Numbered from the stretch's first letter, positions 37,734 through 47,092 are shown. The stretch: DNA of 64,000 nucleotides from Gordonia sp. PDNC005 (GCF_016919385.1 NZ_CP070351.1:2480001-2544000); one strand, 5' to 3'. Made by a program: numbers and translations. The notes: generated from the letters alone by a model not told the origin.

Positions 37734-39029
37734 ATGACCGGCGCAGCCCGCCTACGACGCAGTTCACGTCTGCTCGTCGTAGCAGCTCTTGCGGCGGTCG
37801 TCGCGCTGATCGGCACGGCGTGCTCGGACGGTCACCACGACGTCCGGCAGAACGCCCCGTACGGCTGGCCGATGTACGGCGGCAACGCTGCCAATGCGAA
37901 CTTCACGTACTCGCAGGTCCCGGACGACCTCCAGCTGATCTGGAACCGCGACGTCGGAGGCGCGATCACCGCTCCACTCGCCATCAACGGCAGCGGCGAC
38001 GTCGCAGGCGTCGCGAAGACCGCGTCGGGCTGCAACCTCAACGTCTTCGACCAGCGGGCCGGCCGCAAGAACTACTGCAAGCGGCTCGGCGACGGTTCGC
38101 CGCTCAGCACACCGCTCTTCGACCAGATCGGACAGCCGTATGTCGGCGAGGCGGGCATGTTCTTCGCCTTCAACGGCGGCGGTGCGATCCGGTGGCGGTA
38201 CCCCACGTACGGCGTGCCGCTGTCCGCGAAGTTCGCCGCACCCGGCCGTGTCCTGGTCGCGACGACACAGGGGCAGGTTCTGCTGCTGAACGCACAGACC
38301 GGTGATCTCGCGGCGCCGGAAGCCCTCCTCCGGCCGGACACGAACGTCGACCCCACCGTGGGGCTGGCCGACTGCACGGTCGGCGGACCGGCATGCGCAA
38401 TCGCCGCGCCACCTGCACTCGACCTCGGCGCCGGACGCGCGTTCCTCACCGTCTTCCCCAAGGGTGCACGCTCCTCGCAGGTCAAGGCGATGACCTACAC
38501 CGACGGCGCGATCACCGACCTGTGGTCCGCCGACATCGGCGGCGGTGTGATGGGTCCCCCGACTCTGTCGGCAGACGGTAAGACCGTGTACTCGTTCGGG
38601 CGAGACGGCAAGCTGTACGCGCTCGACGCCGCGACCGGCACCGTCCGTTGGTCGCACGACGTCGGCGGCCACGGTTTCGCGACGCTGTCCGTATCGCCGG
38701 ACGGGATCCTCGTGCCCGCTGGTGCGCTCGGCGGCCCGCTGACGATCCTGCGAGACAAGGGATCAAGTGTCGAGGTCGTCGCTCAACGCGACGATGTGCA
38801 GACCGCCGGGCTCGGCACACAGACGTCGGCGGGGACCGTGTGGGCGGTGGCGCGCGACGGCGAGTCCCTCGCGCTCACCGAGTTCAGCACCGCGGACGGC
38901 GCCACCAAGCGCACGCTGCCGCTGCCGGGCGCGAAGGGCTTCTCCACCGGTGTGGCGGTCTCTGCGTGGGGCTCCATCGCGGTCGGCACGTCCAACGGCA
39001 CCGTGTTCTTCTTCTACCGCCCGTTCTGA
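37734..39029 (+). CDS. PQQ-repeat (YVTN-like) beta-propeller lipoprotein (Rv3035-like)
   Basis: A 431-residue exported protein. The signal ends ALIGTACSDG with Cys30 as probable lipidation site, although the lipobox is imperfect. The mature part is an eight-bladed-type propeller with PQQ-like repeats, for example WPMYGGNAANANFT, LYALDAATGTVRWSHDVGG and VLLLNAQTGDLAAPE. Four or more Cys in blades 2-4 may form disulfides. Rv3035 is the likely orthologue; its function is unknown. GTCAGGAG lies just before the ATG. The methyltransferase gene follows after 4 bases. Confidence 0.87.
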   Translation: MTGAARLRRSSRLLVVAALAAVVALIGTACSDGHHDVRQNAPYGWPMYGGNAANANFTYSQVPDDLQLIWNRDVGGAITAPLAINGSGDVAGVAKTASGCNLNVFDQRAGRKNYCKRLGDGSPLSTPLFDQIGQPYVGEAGMFFAFNGGGAIRWRYPTYGVPLSAKFAAPGRVLVATTQGQVLLLNAQTGDLAAPEALLRPDTNVDPTVGLADCTVGGPACAIAAPPALDLGAGRAFLTVFPKGARSSQVKAMTYTDGAITDLWSADIGGGVMGPPTLSADGKTVYSFGRDGKLYALDAATGTVRWSHDVGGHGFATLSVSPDGILVPAGALGGPLTILRDKGSSVEVVAQRDDVQTAGLGTQTSAGTVWAVARDGESLALTEFSTADGATKRTLPLPGAKGFSTGVAVSAWGSIAVGTSNGTVFFFYRPF

Positions 39030-39033
39030 GTCG

Positions 39034-40248
39034 ATGGCGTTCGCGTTCACCCTGGACGACGTCGCGTTCTTGACGTCACGGTACGGAGAGAAGGCGTTGG
39101 CGACGGCGTCTGAGATGCCGTTGACGGACGCGTCTCTGCTCAAAGACCTCCCCGAACTGCGGAGTCGGTACAGCCCGCACGAGGCGGCGCTGGTCGAGAC
39201 TGTCCGGACCCGTCGGCGCGCCGTCGGCAAACTCGACGATGCAGACCGCCTGCTCCTGAGCGACACCGCACTGCAGCAGGCGACACCGACCGCGGTGGCG
39301 GCACACCGCGCCGGCGACATCGCGAGCCGCCATCCGGGCGCGGTAGTCCACGACGTCACGTGCTCGATCGGCGCCGAACTGTCGTCCCTGTCTGCGCGCA
39401 CCGAACTCGGCGGGGTGCTCGGAAGTGACCTCGACGAGGTTCGACTCGCCATGGCGGCGCACAATCTCGGTGACCGCCGTGGCGTTCAGCTGATGCGCGC
39501 AGACGCACTCGCGCCCGCCTCCAACGCCGACGTCGTGATCGCCGATCCCGCCCGACGCAGCGCCCGCGGGCGGACGTTTCGACTCGACGAGTTGGACCCG
39601 CCCCTGCTGGAGCTCCTCGCCGTGTACGCCGGTCGCCCCCTGGTCGTGAAGTGCTCCCCCGGCGTGGACTATCGGATGCTCCGCGACCGGTTCGGCATCG
39701 AATGCCACGTCCAGGTCACCTCGCTCGACGGCGGCGTCCGCGAGGCTTGCTTGTGGACGGAGTCCGACGATCTCCCCGACCGCCGTGCGACGGTCCTGCG
39801 CACCGTGGACGGGGTCGTCCGCGCCACGGAGCTCACCTCCGACGATCCCGACGACATCGTCTCCCCCGGTGTTGACGAGTGGATCGTCGACCCCGACGGC
39901 GCCGTAGTTCGGGCGGGCTTGGTACAGCATTACGCGCACCGCCACGGTCTCCGACAGCTCGATCCGCAGATCGCGTACCTCACCGGGTCGACGGTCCCCG
40001 CGGGTGAGCGCGGTTTCCGGGTGATCGACGAGGTCGGGGTCACCGAGAAGGCTCTGCGTGGCGCACTGTCGTCTCACGATTGCGGAAGCCTGGAGATCCT
40101 GGTCCGCGGTCTCGACATCGATCCGGACAGACTGCGCCGAAAGCTGAAGCTCAAGGGTTCGAAGCCGTTCGCGTTGATTCTCACCCGGGTCGGCCGCAAC
40201 GGCGTCGGGTTTCTCTGCGAACCTGGCGTCCGCACACCGCACAGGTGA
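39034..40248 (+). CDS. Class I methyltransferase with THUMP-like domain
   Basis: A 404-residue protein. The helical N-terminal part (FTLDDVAFLTSRYGEKALAT, RYSPHEAALVETVRTRRRA) precedes a methyltransferase core with VVHDVTCSIGAELSSLSART, GSDLDEVRLAMAAHNL and an ADVVIADPARRSARGRTFRL motif. The C-terminal 90 residues resemble a THUMP-like nucleic-acid-binding domain (FRVIDEVGVTEKALRGALSS, LRRKLKLKGSKPFALILTRV). The DPAR motif suggests base methylation of RNA or DNA. The substrate is not known. It ends at a strong hairpin terminator. Confidence 0.82.
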   Translation: MAFAFTLDDVAFLTSRYGEKALATASEMPLTDASLLKDLPELRSRYSPHEAALVETVRTRRRAVGKLDDADRLLLSDTALQQATPTAVAAHRAGDIASRHPGAVVHDVTCSIGAELSSLSARTELGGVLGSDLDEVRLAMAAHNLGDRRGVQLMRADALAPASNADVVIADPARRSARGRTFRLDELDPPLLELLAVYAGRPLVVKCSPGVDYRMLRDRFGIECHVQVTSLDGGVREACLWTESDDLPDRRATVLRTVDGVVRATELTSDDPDDIVSPGVDEWIVDPDGAVVRAGLVQHYAHRHGLRQLDPQIAYLTGSTVPAGERGFRVIDEVGVTEKALRGALSSHDCGSLEILVRGLDIDPDRLRRKLKLKGSKPFALILTRVGRNGVGFLCEPGVRTPHR

Positions 40249-40258
40249 TCAGACGAGC

Positions 40259-40291
40259 AACGGCCCGCCTCCCAGCGGGAGACGGGCCGTT
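40259..40291. terminator. Bidirectional hairpin between two convergent methyltransferase genes
   Basis: AACGGCCCG (40259-40267) pairs with CGGGCCGTT (40283-40291), and CTCCC/GGGAG pair inside, giving a nearly continuous 15-bp stem with a 3-base loop. The A and T ends serve both strands. Confidence 0.85.
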
Positions 40292-40303
40292 CCTGATGTC
40301 GGA

Positions 40304-41293
40304 TCAGGCCTCCGGCTTCACACCGGTGATCAGGACGTTGTAGAAGAACTGTGGCGGAACGATCTTGCGGAGCACGTTCTCGTCGAGCCACGTCATGCGC
40401 TTCCATCCGCCGTAGGCGAATCCCGCCCAGCCCCAGCCGAGCTTCTCTTGCGGGACGGCCGCCTCGAAGGTGCGGACGGGCCAGCCGAGCATCGCCGCGG
40501 CGAGTTCTTCGGCCTCCGAGCGGACCTCGACGGCCCCTGCGGCCTTCGCGAGACGCTCGAGGTCCTCGGGTGCAAACGTGTGGATGTCGACGACTGCTTC
40601 GAGTGCGGCGGCGCGCGAGCTCTCGTCGAGCTCGGCCTGCGGGCGACGCCACTGTTTGAGCGGTCCGAACTTGGTCACGTTGGTCGTGGCCCACCACGTG
40701 GCCCGGCTCATCCAGCGTGCATAGAAGTCGCCGTAGGTCGACGGCTCACCGGCGAAGACGAAACGACCGCCGGGCTTCAGGACGCGCAGCACTTCGCGCA
40801 GCGACTTCTCGACGTCCGGGATGTGGTGCAGCACAGCATGGCCGACGACGAGGTCGAAGGTGTTGTCCTCGTACGGAATGCTCTCGGCGTCAGCGACGCG
40901 ACCGTCTACGTCCAGGCCGAGGTTCTCCGCGTTGCGGAGCGCGACCTTGACCATGCCCGGCGACAGATCGGTGACCGATCCCTTGTCGGCGACACCCGAC
41001 TGCATGAGGTTGAGCAGGAAGAACCCGGTGCCGCAGCCCAACTCCATGGCCCGACCGTAGGGCAGGTCGGCGTCGGGGACGATGCGGTCGAAGCGTCCAC
41101 GTGCGAAGTCGATCAGTCGCTGGTCGAACGAGATGGACCACTTCTCGTCGTACGTCTCGGCCTCCCAGTCGTGGTACAGCACCTGGGCGAGCTTGGTGTC
41201 TTTGAGCGCCGCCTCGACCTGCTCTGCGGTGGCGTGCGGGTTCGGCGCCGGATCGACGGTGTCGTCCGCGTCGTTCTTGTCGATGGTCGTCAT
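40304..41293 (-). CDS. SAM-dependent methyltransferase (Rv3038c-like)
   Basis: A 329-residue class I methyltransferase. Motif I is AMELGCGTGFFLLNLMQSG, then GSVTDLSPGMVKVALRNAEN, VADAESIPYEDNTFDLVVGH and HHIPDVEKSLREVLRVLKPG. The N-terminal helix (HDWEAETYDEKWSISFDQR) and the Trp-rich C-terminal part are as in the mycobacterial orthologue. The substrate is unknown. It is encoded 12 bases downstream of the enoyl-CoA hydratase gene and probably shares its transcript. Confidence 0.88.
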   Translation of the reverse strand: MTTIDKNDADDTVDPAPNPHATAEQVEAALKDTKLAQVLYHDWEAETYDEKWSISFDQRLIDFARGRFDRIVPDADLPYGRAMELGCGTGFFLLNLMQSGVADKGSVTDLSPGMVKVALRNAENLGLDVDGRVADAESIPYEDNTFDLVVGHAVLHHIPDVEKSLREVLRVLKPGGRFVFAGEPSTYGDFYARWMSRATWWATTNVTKFGPLKQWRRPQAELDESSRAAALEAVVDIHTFAPEDLERLAKAAGAVEVRSEAEELAAAMLGWPVRTFEAAVPQEKLGWGWAGFAYGGWKRMTWLDENVLRKIVPPQFFYNVLITGVKPEA

Positions 41294-41305
41294 GAAGGTG
41301 AGGTC

Positions 41306-42097
41306 CTACTTTCCGGTGAACTTCGCTTTGCCGGGACCGTTGGCGACGAACGACTCCATGCCGATCGTGCGATCCTCGGTGGCGAACAGTGAAGCGAACA
41401 GCTGGGCCTCGATCTTCAGGCCCGTCGTGAGGTCGGTGTCGAGACCTGCGTCGATGGCGGTCTTCGCGGCGGCGAGCGCGACTGATGCGGCGCCCGCGAA
41501 CTGACCCGCCCACTTGAGAGCGGCGTCGTACACGTCGTCAGGGGCGACGACCTCGTCGACGAGGCCGATCGCGAGCGCCTCTTCCGCGCCGACGAAACGA
41601 CCGGTGAAGACCATGTCCTTCGCACGTGACGGACCGATCAGACGTGCGAGGCGCTGCGTGCCGCCGCCGCCCGGGATCACACCGAGGAGCACCTCGGGGA
41701 CACCGAGCTTCGCGTTGTCGCCAGCGATGCGGCGATCTGCGCCGAGTGCGACTTCGAGCCCGCCGCCGAGCGCGTACCCGGTGACCGCCGCGACCGTCGG
41801 CTTCGGGATCGAGGCGATCGCGCCGAGGCCGTCCTGCAGCCTGCCCGCGACCTTCGACATGTCGGCGAACGACATGTCGTTCATCTCTTTGATGTCAGCG
41901 CCTGCGGCGAGGACCTTGGGGCCGCCGTAGACGACGACGGACTTGATGTCGTCGCGCACGCTCGCCTCTTCGGCGGCAGCCACCAGTTCGGCCTGGACCT
42001 GGCGGTTCAGAGCGTTCATCGGCGGGCGGTTCAGCCGGATGGTGCCGACGCCGGGATGCTCGGGCGATGTCTCAAGAGTCACGAACTCAGCAGTCAT
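41306..42097 (-). CDS. echA17: Enoyl-CoA hydratase/isomerase family protein (EchA17-like)
   Basis: A 263-residue crotonase-fold protein. It has RLNRPPMNALNRQVQAELVA, the CoA/oxyanion motif LAAGADIKEMNDMSF, ALGGGLEVALGADRRIAGDN and LLGVIPGGGGTQRLARLIGP. Members hydrate or isomerise enoyl-CoA in fatty-acid oxidation; one of the usual Glu residues lies in GLEVALG, and the exact reaction is not certain. The position matches Rv3039c. It heads a short operon with the methyltransferase. Confidence 0.9.
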   Translation of the reverse strand: MTAEFVTLETSPEHPGVGTIRLNRPPMNALNRQVQAELVAAAEEASVRDDIKSVVVYGGPKVLAAGADIKEMNDMSFADMSKVAGRLQDGLGAIASIPKPTVAAVTGYALGGGLEVALGADRRIAGDNAKLGVPEVLLGVIPGGGGTQRLARLIGPSRAKDMVFTGRFVGAEEALAIGLVDEVVAPDDVYDAALKWAGQFAGAASVALAAAKTAIDAGLDTDLTTGLKIEAQLFASLFATEDRTIGMESFVANGPGKAKFTGK

Positions 42098-42168
42098 AAG
42101 GGCAGGCTACCGGGTGACACCTGTTCTAGACGAACCCGGTACGGGGCGCATGTGACTACTGTTGTCAC

Positions 42169-43134
42169 ATGGGCGCAGATGCTGTCGAGTTGCACGTTCC
42201 CGGACCTGACGGGGTGACGCGGACTGTACGTCTGAGCAGCCCGGATCGCGTCTACTTCCCCGAGGCAGGACTCACCAAACTCGACCTCGCGCGCTACTAC
42301 GAATCCGTCGCCGACGGCATCACCCGCGCTCTCGACCGTCGACCGTGCATGCTGCACCGATTCCCCAAAGGCACCACGGAGAAGAAGGTGCATCAGAAGA
42401 AGCTTCCAGCCGGTGCGCCCGACTGGGTGGAGACCGTCGACGTCTTCTTCCCCCGCTACAAGCGGATCGTGGGTGAACTGTGTGTCACCGAACCCGCGGC
42501 GGTGCTGTGGGCCGTTCAAATGGCGACCGTCGAGTTCCATCCCTGGAACTCCCGACGCGGGCACATCGAAGAGCCCGACGAGTGGCGCATCGATCTCGAT
42601 CCGATGCCCGATTGCGACTTCGCGAAGGTGCGTCGTGTCGCCTCGATCGCGCACGAGGTGCTCGACGAACTGGGCATCGTCGGATACCCGAAGACTTCAG
42701 GCGGACACGGCCTGCACATTTACGTACGGATCGCGCCGGAGTGGGGCTTCGCCGACGTTCGCCGCGCCGCCCACGCATTCGGAGCCGAGGTGGCCCGGCG
42801 TGCAGCAGGTGAGGCGACGGTCACCTGGTGGCGCAAGGACAGGGACCCCACCGCGGTCTTCGTCGACTTCAACCAGAACGCGCGCGACCACACGATCGCC
42901 GCCGCGTACTCCGTCCGCGCCACCCCGCGCGCCACGGTCTCGGCACCGATCACCTGGGACGAGATGCCCGACGTCGAACCGGACGACTTCACCGTCGCAA
43001 CGATGCCTGCACGATTTGCGCGTCTGGGCGATCTGCATGCTCCGATCGACGACGTCGCCCACCGCCTCGACACTCTCCTGGAGTGGGCGGACCGAGACGA
43101 CGCCGAGATACCGCCCGTAGCGGATGACGACTGA
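42169..43134 (+). CDS. Stand-alone LigD-type primase-polymerase domain protein
   Basis: A 321-residue archaeo-eukaryotic primase-like polymerase of the LigD PolDom group. The catalytic metal ligands are in EWRIDLDPMPDCDF. Other signatures are YFPEAGLTKLDLARYYESVA, HRFPKGTTEKKVHQKK, YPKTSGGHGLHIYVRI and VFVDFNQNARDHTIAAAYSV. There is no ligase or phosphoesterase domain, so it resembles the free-standing mycobacterial PolD proteins that add nucleotides, often ribonucleotides, during gap repair or end joining. Rv3039c and Rv3040c are adjacent in M. tuberculosis, so this gene is an insertion at a conserved junction. No ku gene is nearby. Confidence 0.92.
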   Translation: MGADAVELHVPGPDGVTRTVRLSSPDRVYFPEAGLTKLDLARYYESVADGITRALDRRPCMLHRFPKGTTEKKVHQKKLPAGAPDWVETVDVFFPRYKRIVGELCVTEPAAVLWAVQMATVEFHPWNSRRGHIEEPDEWRIDLDPMPDCDFAKVRRVASIAHEVLDELGIVGYPKTSGGHGLHIYVRIAPEWGFADVRRAAHAFGAEVARRAAGEATVTWWRKDRDPTAVFVDFNQNARDHTIAAAYSVRATPRATVSAPITWDEMPDVEPDDFTVATMPARFARLGDLHAPIDDVAHRLDTLLEWADRDDAEIPPVADDD

Positions 43135-43135
43135 G

Positions 43136-43942
43136 TCAGGCGTTCGTGTTCTTGAGCCGCTCCATGCGGCCGTCGCCGAGTGCCGTGAGGTACTCGCCCG
43201 AGTCGGCGAACGTGAGCCCGGCGAGGCCGGATGACGAGATCGACGGTTCGATCGGTGTGATGGTGCGCGGCGCGGCTTGAAGTTCGGCAACCGTGCCGTA
43301 TTGCGCGATGTGCCTCAGCTGGGTCCACGTCGGCGGCAGCAGGAAGTGGTCTCCGCGGTCCCAGTCGGCGAGTGCGTCCGCAGCCGTCTGCCATCGAGTC
43401 TCGGCGGCCTCGCTGGTCTCCCCGTCAGCCTCCTGACCGTCGGGCATCGCGGCGAGGAAGAACCGGGTGTCGTAGCGTCGACTCTCATTCTTCGGCGTGA
43501 TCCAGTGTGCGAGCGGTGCCAGCAGATCTGCGCGCAGCGTGAGACCTTCGTCGTTGAGGAACTGTGCGAACGACAGCTCTTTCGCAACGAGTCGAGCGCG
43601 CGCGCCGAACAACGACGACGGGTCCGGATGCATGTCGTCGGCGGTGCCGGCGAGGAGCACACCGCACTCCTCGAAGGTCTCTCGGACCGCAGCACAGACA
43701 AGAGCTCGGGCCGATGACTCGTCCGTGGCGAACTGCTCCGCCCAGTAGTCGACGTCTGGGCCCGTCCAGGCGATCTGCGCCTCCCGGTCGCGAGGATCAA
43801 CACCGCCACCTGGGAACACCGTCATCCCGCCTGCGAACGCCATCTGCTGGACGCGGCGCTGCAGGAACACCTCGACGCCCGCAACGGAGTCACGGACGAG
43901 GACCACCGTCGACGCGTCGCGCAGGGGAACAGGTGCTGACAT
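43136..43942 (-). CDS. NUDIX hydrolase (Rv3040c-like)
   Basis: A 268-residue NUDIX-fold protein. The Nudix box is in VCAAVRETFEECGVLLAG, preceded by AFAGGMTVFPGGGVDPRDRE. Members cleave nucleoside diphosphate-X bonds, including CoA derivatives, using Mg2+. The extra 130 residues at the C-terminus match the longer mycobacterial form. AAGGAG lies seven bases before the ATG at 43942. It is convergent with the primase-polymerase gene, with one base between them. Confidence 0.88.
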   Translation of the reverse strand: MSAPVPLRDASTVVLVRDSVAGVEVFLQRRVQQMAFAGGMTVFPGGGVDPRDREAQIAWTGPDVDYWAEQFATDESSARALVCAAVRETFEECGVLLAGTADDMHPDPSSLFGARARLVAKELSFAQFLNDEGLTLRADLLAPLAHWITPKNESRRYDTRFFLAAMPDGQEADGETSEAAETRWQTAADALADWDRGDHFLLPPTWTQLRHIAQYGTVAELQAAPRTITPIEPSISSSGLAGLTFADSGEYLTALGDGRMERLKNTNA

Positions 43943-44136
43943 GTGGACTCCTTCGACCATGCTGGACCGAGCAGACGCTCGGTTTCTCATCGTCGCACAC
44001 GCCCCCGCACCAATCGAGAGGAGGACAGAACGGCCTACCCGGCGACGCCCGATTGTCCACACTGGCAATCGCGACGCCACGGAGGAAGTCACGAGAATGG
44101 TTCGGCAGAAGACCGCCTCGACCTACAAGGAGCCCC

Positions 44137-45603
44137 ATGCCTGCCGCATTCGACGACCTGATCGCCACCGTCCCGTTGGGCGCCTGGATCAACGGGCAGT
44201 CGCGGCCCGCATCGTCTGGAGAGACATTCGACGTCCACAACCCGGCAACCGGTGAGGTCCTGGCGTCCGTCGCCGATGCGACCGTCGACGATGTCGCGGA
44301 CGCTGTCGCAGCGTCGAACGCGGTCGCAGACGAGTGGGCGGCCACTCCGCCCCGCGTCCGCGCCGACATCCTGCGCCGCGCGTTCGACCTCGTCATCGAA
44401 CGGCGAGATCAGTTCGCGCTCCTGATCACCCTCGAGATGGGCAAGCCGGTCGCCGAAAGCGTCGGCGAGGTCAACTACGGTGCCGAGTTCCTGCGATGGT
44501 TCTCCGAGGAAGCCGTCCGGATCAACGGGCGCGTCACCACCGCGCCCTCGGGCAACGGCCAGATCGTCGTCACCAAGGAGCCGGTCGGCCTGTGCCTTGC
44601 GGTCACCCCGTGGAATTTCCCGCTCGCGATGGGCACCCGCAAGATCGGCCCCGCGCTGGCCGCCGGCTGCACCATGATCGTGAAACCGTCCGAGGACACC
44701 CCCCTGACAATGCTGTTGCTGGCGAAGACGCTCGCCGAGGCCGGACTGCCCGCAGGCGTCCTCTCGGTACTGCCTACGATGAACTCGATCGACGTCGTCG
44801 CCGCGCTTCTCCACGATCCCGCGATGGCGAAGGTCTCGTTCACCGGGTCGACGCAGGTCGGCAAGATTCTCCTCGCTCAGGCAGCCGACCAGGTGCTCCG
44901 CACGTCGATGGAGTTGGGCGGCAACGCACCGTTCCTCGTCTTCGACGACGCCGATCTCGACGGCGCTGTTGAAGGCGCGGTGGCCGCGAAAATGCGCAAC
45001 GGCGGTGAAGCGTGCACGGCCGCGAACCGGATCCTTGTACAGAACAGTGTCCGTGAAGAGTTCACCGCGCGGCTCGCCGCCCGCATCGGCGCCATGAACG
45101 TCGGCCCCGGCTGGGAGGACGGCTCGGCCGTCGGGCCCATCGTCAACGACCGGCAGCGCTCCCGGATCGCCGCCCTCGTCGACGAGGCTGCAGCGGGCGG
45201 CGCCAACGTCCGCACGGGTGGCAGGTCCCTTGACGGCCCCGGCTCCTTCTATGCGCCCACGGTTGTCGACAACATTCCTGCGGGTAGCGCAATTCTGACC
45301 GAGGAGATCTTCGGCCCGGTTGCGGCGATCGTCGGCTTCGAGAGCGAAGAGGACGGCATCACCCTCGCCAACAGCACCGACTACGGGCTCGCATCGTACT
45401 TCTATGCGACCGACATCGCCCGCATCCAGCGGGTCGCGCGCCGCCTTCGGGCGGGAATGGTCGGCGTCAACCGTGGGGTGATCTCCGATCCGGCAGCACC
45501 ATTCGGCGGCATCAAACAATCCGGCCTCGGCTCAGAAGGCGGCTCCGAAGGCATCAGCGAGTACCTCGACACCAAGTACGTGGCATTGCCCCCGTCGATC
45601 TGA
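44137..45603 (+). CDS. NAD(P)-dependent aldehyde dehydrogenase, succinate-semialdehyde dehydrogenase type
   Basis: A 488-residue aldehyde dehydrogenase. The catalytic Cys293 is in RNGGEACTAANR and Glu259 in RTSMELGGNAP, with TPWNFPLAMGTRKIGPALAA, Lys183 in IVKPSEDTP and the FTGSTQVGK nucleotide motif. The sequence most resembles GabD-like succinate-semialdehyde dehydrogenases, but substrate range is not certain. ACAAGGAG precedes the ATG. It stands at the left edge of a catabolic island and could oxidise the semialdehyde formed by ring cleavage there. Confidence 0.92.
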   Translation: MPAAFDDLIATVPLGAWINGQSRPASSGETFDVHNPATGEVLASVADATVDDVADAVAASNAVADEWAATPPRVRADILRRAFDLVIERRDQFALLITLEMGKPVAESVGEVNYGAEFLRWFSEEAVRINGRVTTAPSGNGQIVVTKEPVGLCLAVTPWNFPLAMGTRKIGPALAAGCTMIVKPSEDTPLTMLLLAKTLAEAGLPAGVLSVLPTMNSIDVVAALLHDPAMAKVSFTGSTQVGKILLAQAADQVLRTSMELGGNAPFLVFDDADLDGAVEGAVAAKMRNGGEACTAANRILVQNSVREEFTARLAARIGAMNVGPGWEDGSAVGPIVNDRQRSRIAALVDEAAAGGANVRTGGRSLDGPGSFYAPTVVDNIPAGSAILTEEIFGPVAAIVGFESEEDGITLANSTDYGLASYFYATDIARIQRVARRLRAGMVGVNRGVISDPAAPFGGIKQSGLGSEGGSEGISEYLDTKYVALPPSI

Positions 45604-45631
45604 CAGGTCAGCGAACCGCAAACGACCCGAC

Positions 45632-45644
45632 GCCCTCGCAGGGC
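45632..45644. terminator. Short hairpin between convergent genes
   Basis: GCCCT (45632-45636) and AGGGC (45640-45644) form a small 5-bp stem between the aldehyde dehydrogenase and CitE-like genes. It is weak. Confidence 0.3.
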
Positions 45645-45658
45645 CAGCCGTTCTACCC

Positions 45659-46498
45659 CTAGCTGTACACGTCGGCGAGGTTGACGATCTTGAGCGCGGC
45701 CGCCCGGCGCGGGACCTCAGACGGATCGCCTGCCACCGGCTCGGTCGCGAGGAGTCGCCTGGCCGCCGCCACCGAGTCGGAATCCGGGGTGAACGCCGAG
45801 TTCACGTCGACGGTCTGTTCGGGGCGTAGGCACAGGCGCCCGGACATGCCGACGGTGATCGCGTCTGAGGTCTGAGCGATGAGCACATCACGCTCGACCG
45901 CACGGGTGGGGCCGTCGACGGGGCCGGGAAGGCGTGCCGCGCGGCTGGCGATCGTCAGCCGGGTGCGGGGGTAGGCGAGACCGATCGGGTCATCGGCGAT
46001 GTCGGTATCGCGGCGGAAGTCGCCACTACCGAACGCGAGCCGCGATGTCGCGAACCGTCGAGCGATCGATGTGGCGGCCTCGATACCAACAGCCGATTCG
46101 ATGAGCGCGACGATGGGGGCGTGGGCGGGCAGTCGCGCGGATGTCGCATCGACGTGGTCACCGTCCTCGACTTTGGCAAGCATGATGCCCGCCAAGCCCG
46201 GGAGTCCGCCCAGGGCCGCGACATCATTGGCCCACGCAAGCGTCGTCGCGTCGTTGATCCGCACCCACGCCTTGACATCGCCCGACGTCAGCAGGTCGAC
46301 AACCGCATCGCGGGCCGACGACTTCGCGTCGAGCGCGACCGCGTCTTCGAGGTCGATGACGACCACGTCGGCGTGCGACTCGAACGCGGCGGAGATCCGC
46401 TCCGGACGGTCAGCAGGCACCAGAAGCCAGCTCCGTGCATGTTCAAACGGGACCGTCCGCGTGCGGACGCTGACTGCGGTGAGATCTAGCGACGTCAT
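45659..46498 (-). CDS. CitE-like HpcH/HpaI aldolase or citrate-lyase beta family protein
   Basis: A 279-residue TIM-barrel protein of the citrate-lyase beta group. Motifs are SWLLVPADRPERISAAFESH, VVVIDLEDAVALDAKSSARD with metal-binding acidic residues, AHAPIVALIESAVGIEAATS and FGSGDFRRDTDIADDPIGLA. Members cleave or condense acyl-CoA or keto-acid substrates using Mg2+. No citrate-lyase alpha or gamma gene is near, so it is not citrate lyase itself. Start at MTSLDLT (46498). It is divergent from the SRPBCC gene and may act on carbon products of the neighbouring pathway. Confidence 0.85.
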   Translation of the reverse strand: MTSLDLTAVSVRTRTVPFEHARSWLLVPADRPERISAAFESHADVVVIDLEDAVALDAKSSARDAVVDLLTSGDVKAWVRINDATTLAWANDVAALGGLPGLAGIMLAKVEDGDHVDATSARLPAHAPIVALIESAVGIEAATSIARRFATSRLAFGSGDFRRDTDIADDPIGLAYPRTRLTIASRAARLPGPVDGPTRAVERDVLIAQTSDAITVGMSGRLCLRPEQTVDVNSAFTPDSDSVAAARRLLATEPVAGDPSEVPRRAAALKIVNLADVYS

Positions 46499-46702
46499 GC
46501 AGCCATTCTTCGCCCGCACAGGGTCTCCCGAAATCGCCACTTCGTACAACCAGCAGCGCCTAATTCACCTAACTGAGCACCTCGTCATGTTGGACAAGTC
46601 GCAAATTCCGATTGTCCCGGCCGCGCAGTTCACGTGCTCGCGACTCAGGTCACAGTGAATTCGATCTCCCCGTCCCCGATTTGACGAAAGCACGGTTGCA
46701 CG

Positions 46703-47092
46703 ATGACTCCGCTCCGCTCCTCCATCCTGATGAATCACCCGGCATACACCGTCTGGCAGGTGATCCGCGATGTGCCGAACATCAGCCGCTGGTTCCCCGG
46801 CATGGTGTCGTCGACGGGCGACATGAAGGAGCGCACCGTCGTGTTGACTGATGGCAGCAAGATCATTGAGGAGATCGTGACTCTCGACGACAAGCTACGC
46901 CGGATGCAGTATCGCGCCATCGACGGCGACCTGCCGATCACCCAGCACCTCGGCACCGTCGACGTGTTCGACATCGACGCCGACCGTTCGCTCGTCGCCT
47001 ACAGCACTGAGATCGAGCCTCCGGAACTCGCCGAGGCGTTCCATACCGCAATCGAAGAGGCGGTACAGAATCTGCCGACATATATCGACTGA
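46703..47092 (+). CDS. SRPBCC (START/Bet v1-like) family protein
   Basis: A 129-residue ligand-binding-fold protein. The helix-grip pattern is visible in HPAYTVWQVIRDVPNISRWF, MVSSTGDMKERTVVLTDGS and a C-terminal long helix AEAFHTAIEEAVQNLPTYID. SRPBCC proteins bind hydrophobic ligands or act as cyclases and dehydratases; no catalytic residue can be named. The SD is weak. The gene ends at a strong hairpin. Its place between a CitE-like gene and the NCS1 permease gene suggests a part in the same catabolic island. Confidence 0.75.
   Translation: MTPLRSSILMNHPAYTVWQVIRDVPNISRWFPGMVSSTGDMKERTVVLTDGSKIIEEIVTLDDKLRRMQYRAIDGDLPITQHLGTVDVFDIDADRSLVAYSTEIEPPELAEAFHTAIEEAVQNLPTYID

Noticed and set aside
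44089..45519. 476-codon minus-strand frame over the aldehyde dehydrogenase gene
   Set aside because: Antisense of a gene with intact catalytic Cys and Glu; no motifs in the shadow.
46592..46617. GGACAA/TTGTCC inverted repeat between the CitE-like and SRPBCC genes
   Set aside because: Only 6-bp arms with a 14-base spacer in a 200-base divergent region; too likely by chance to call an operator.
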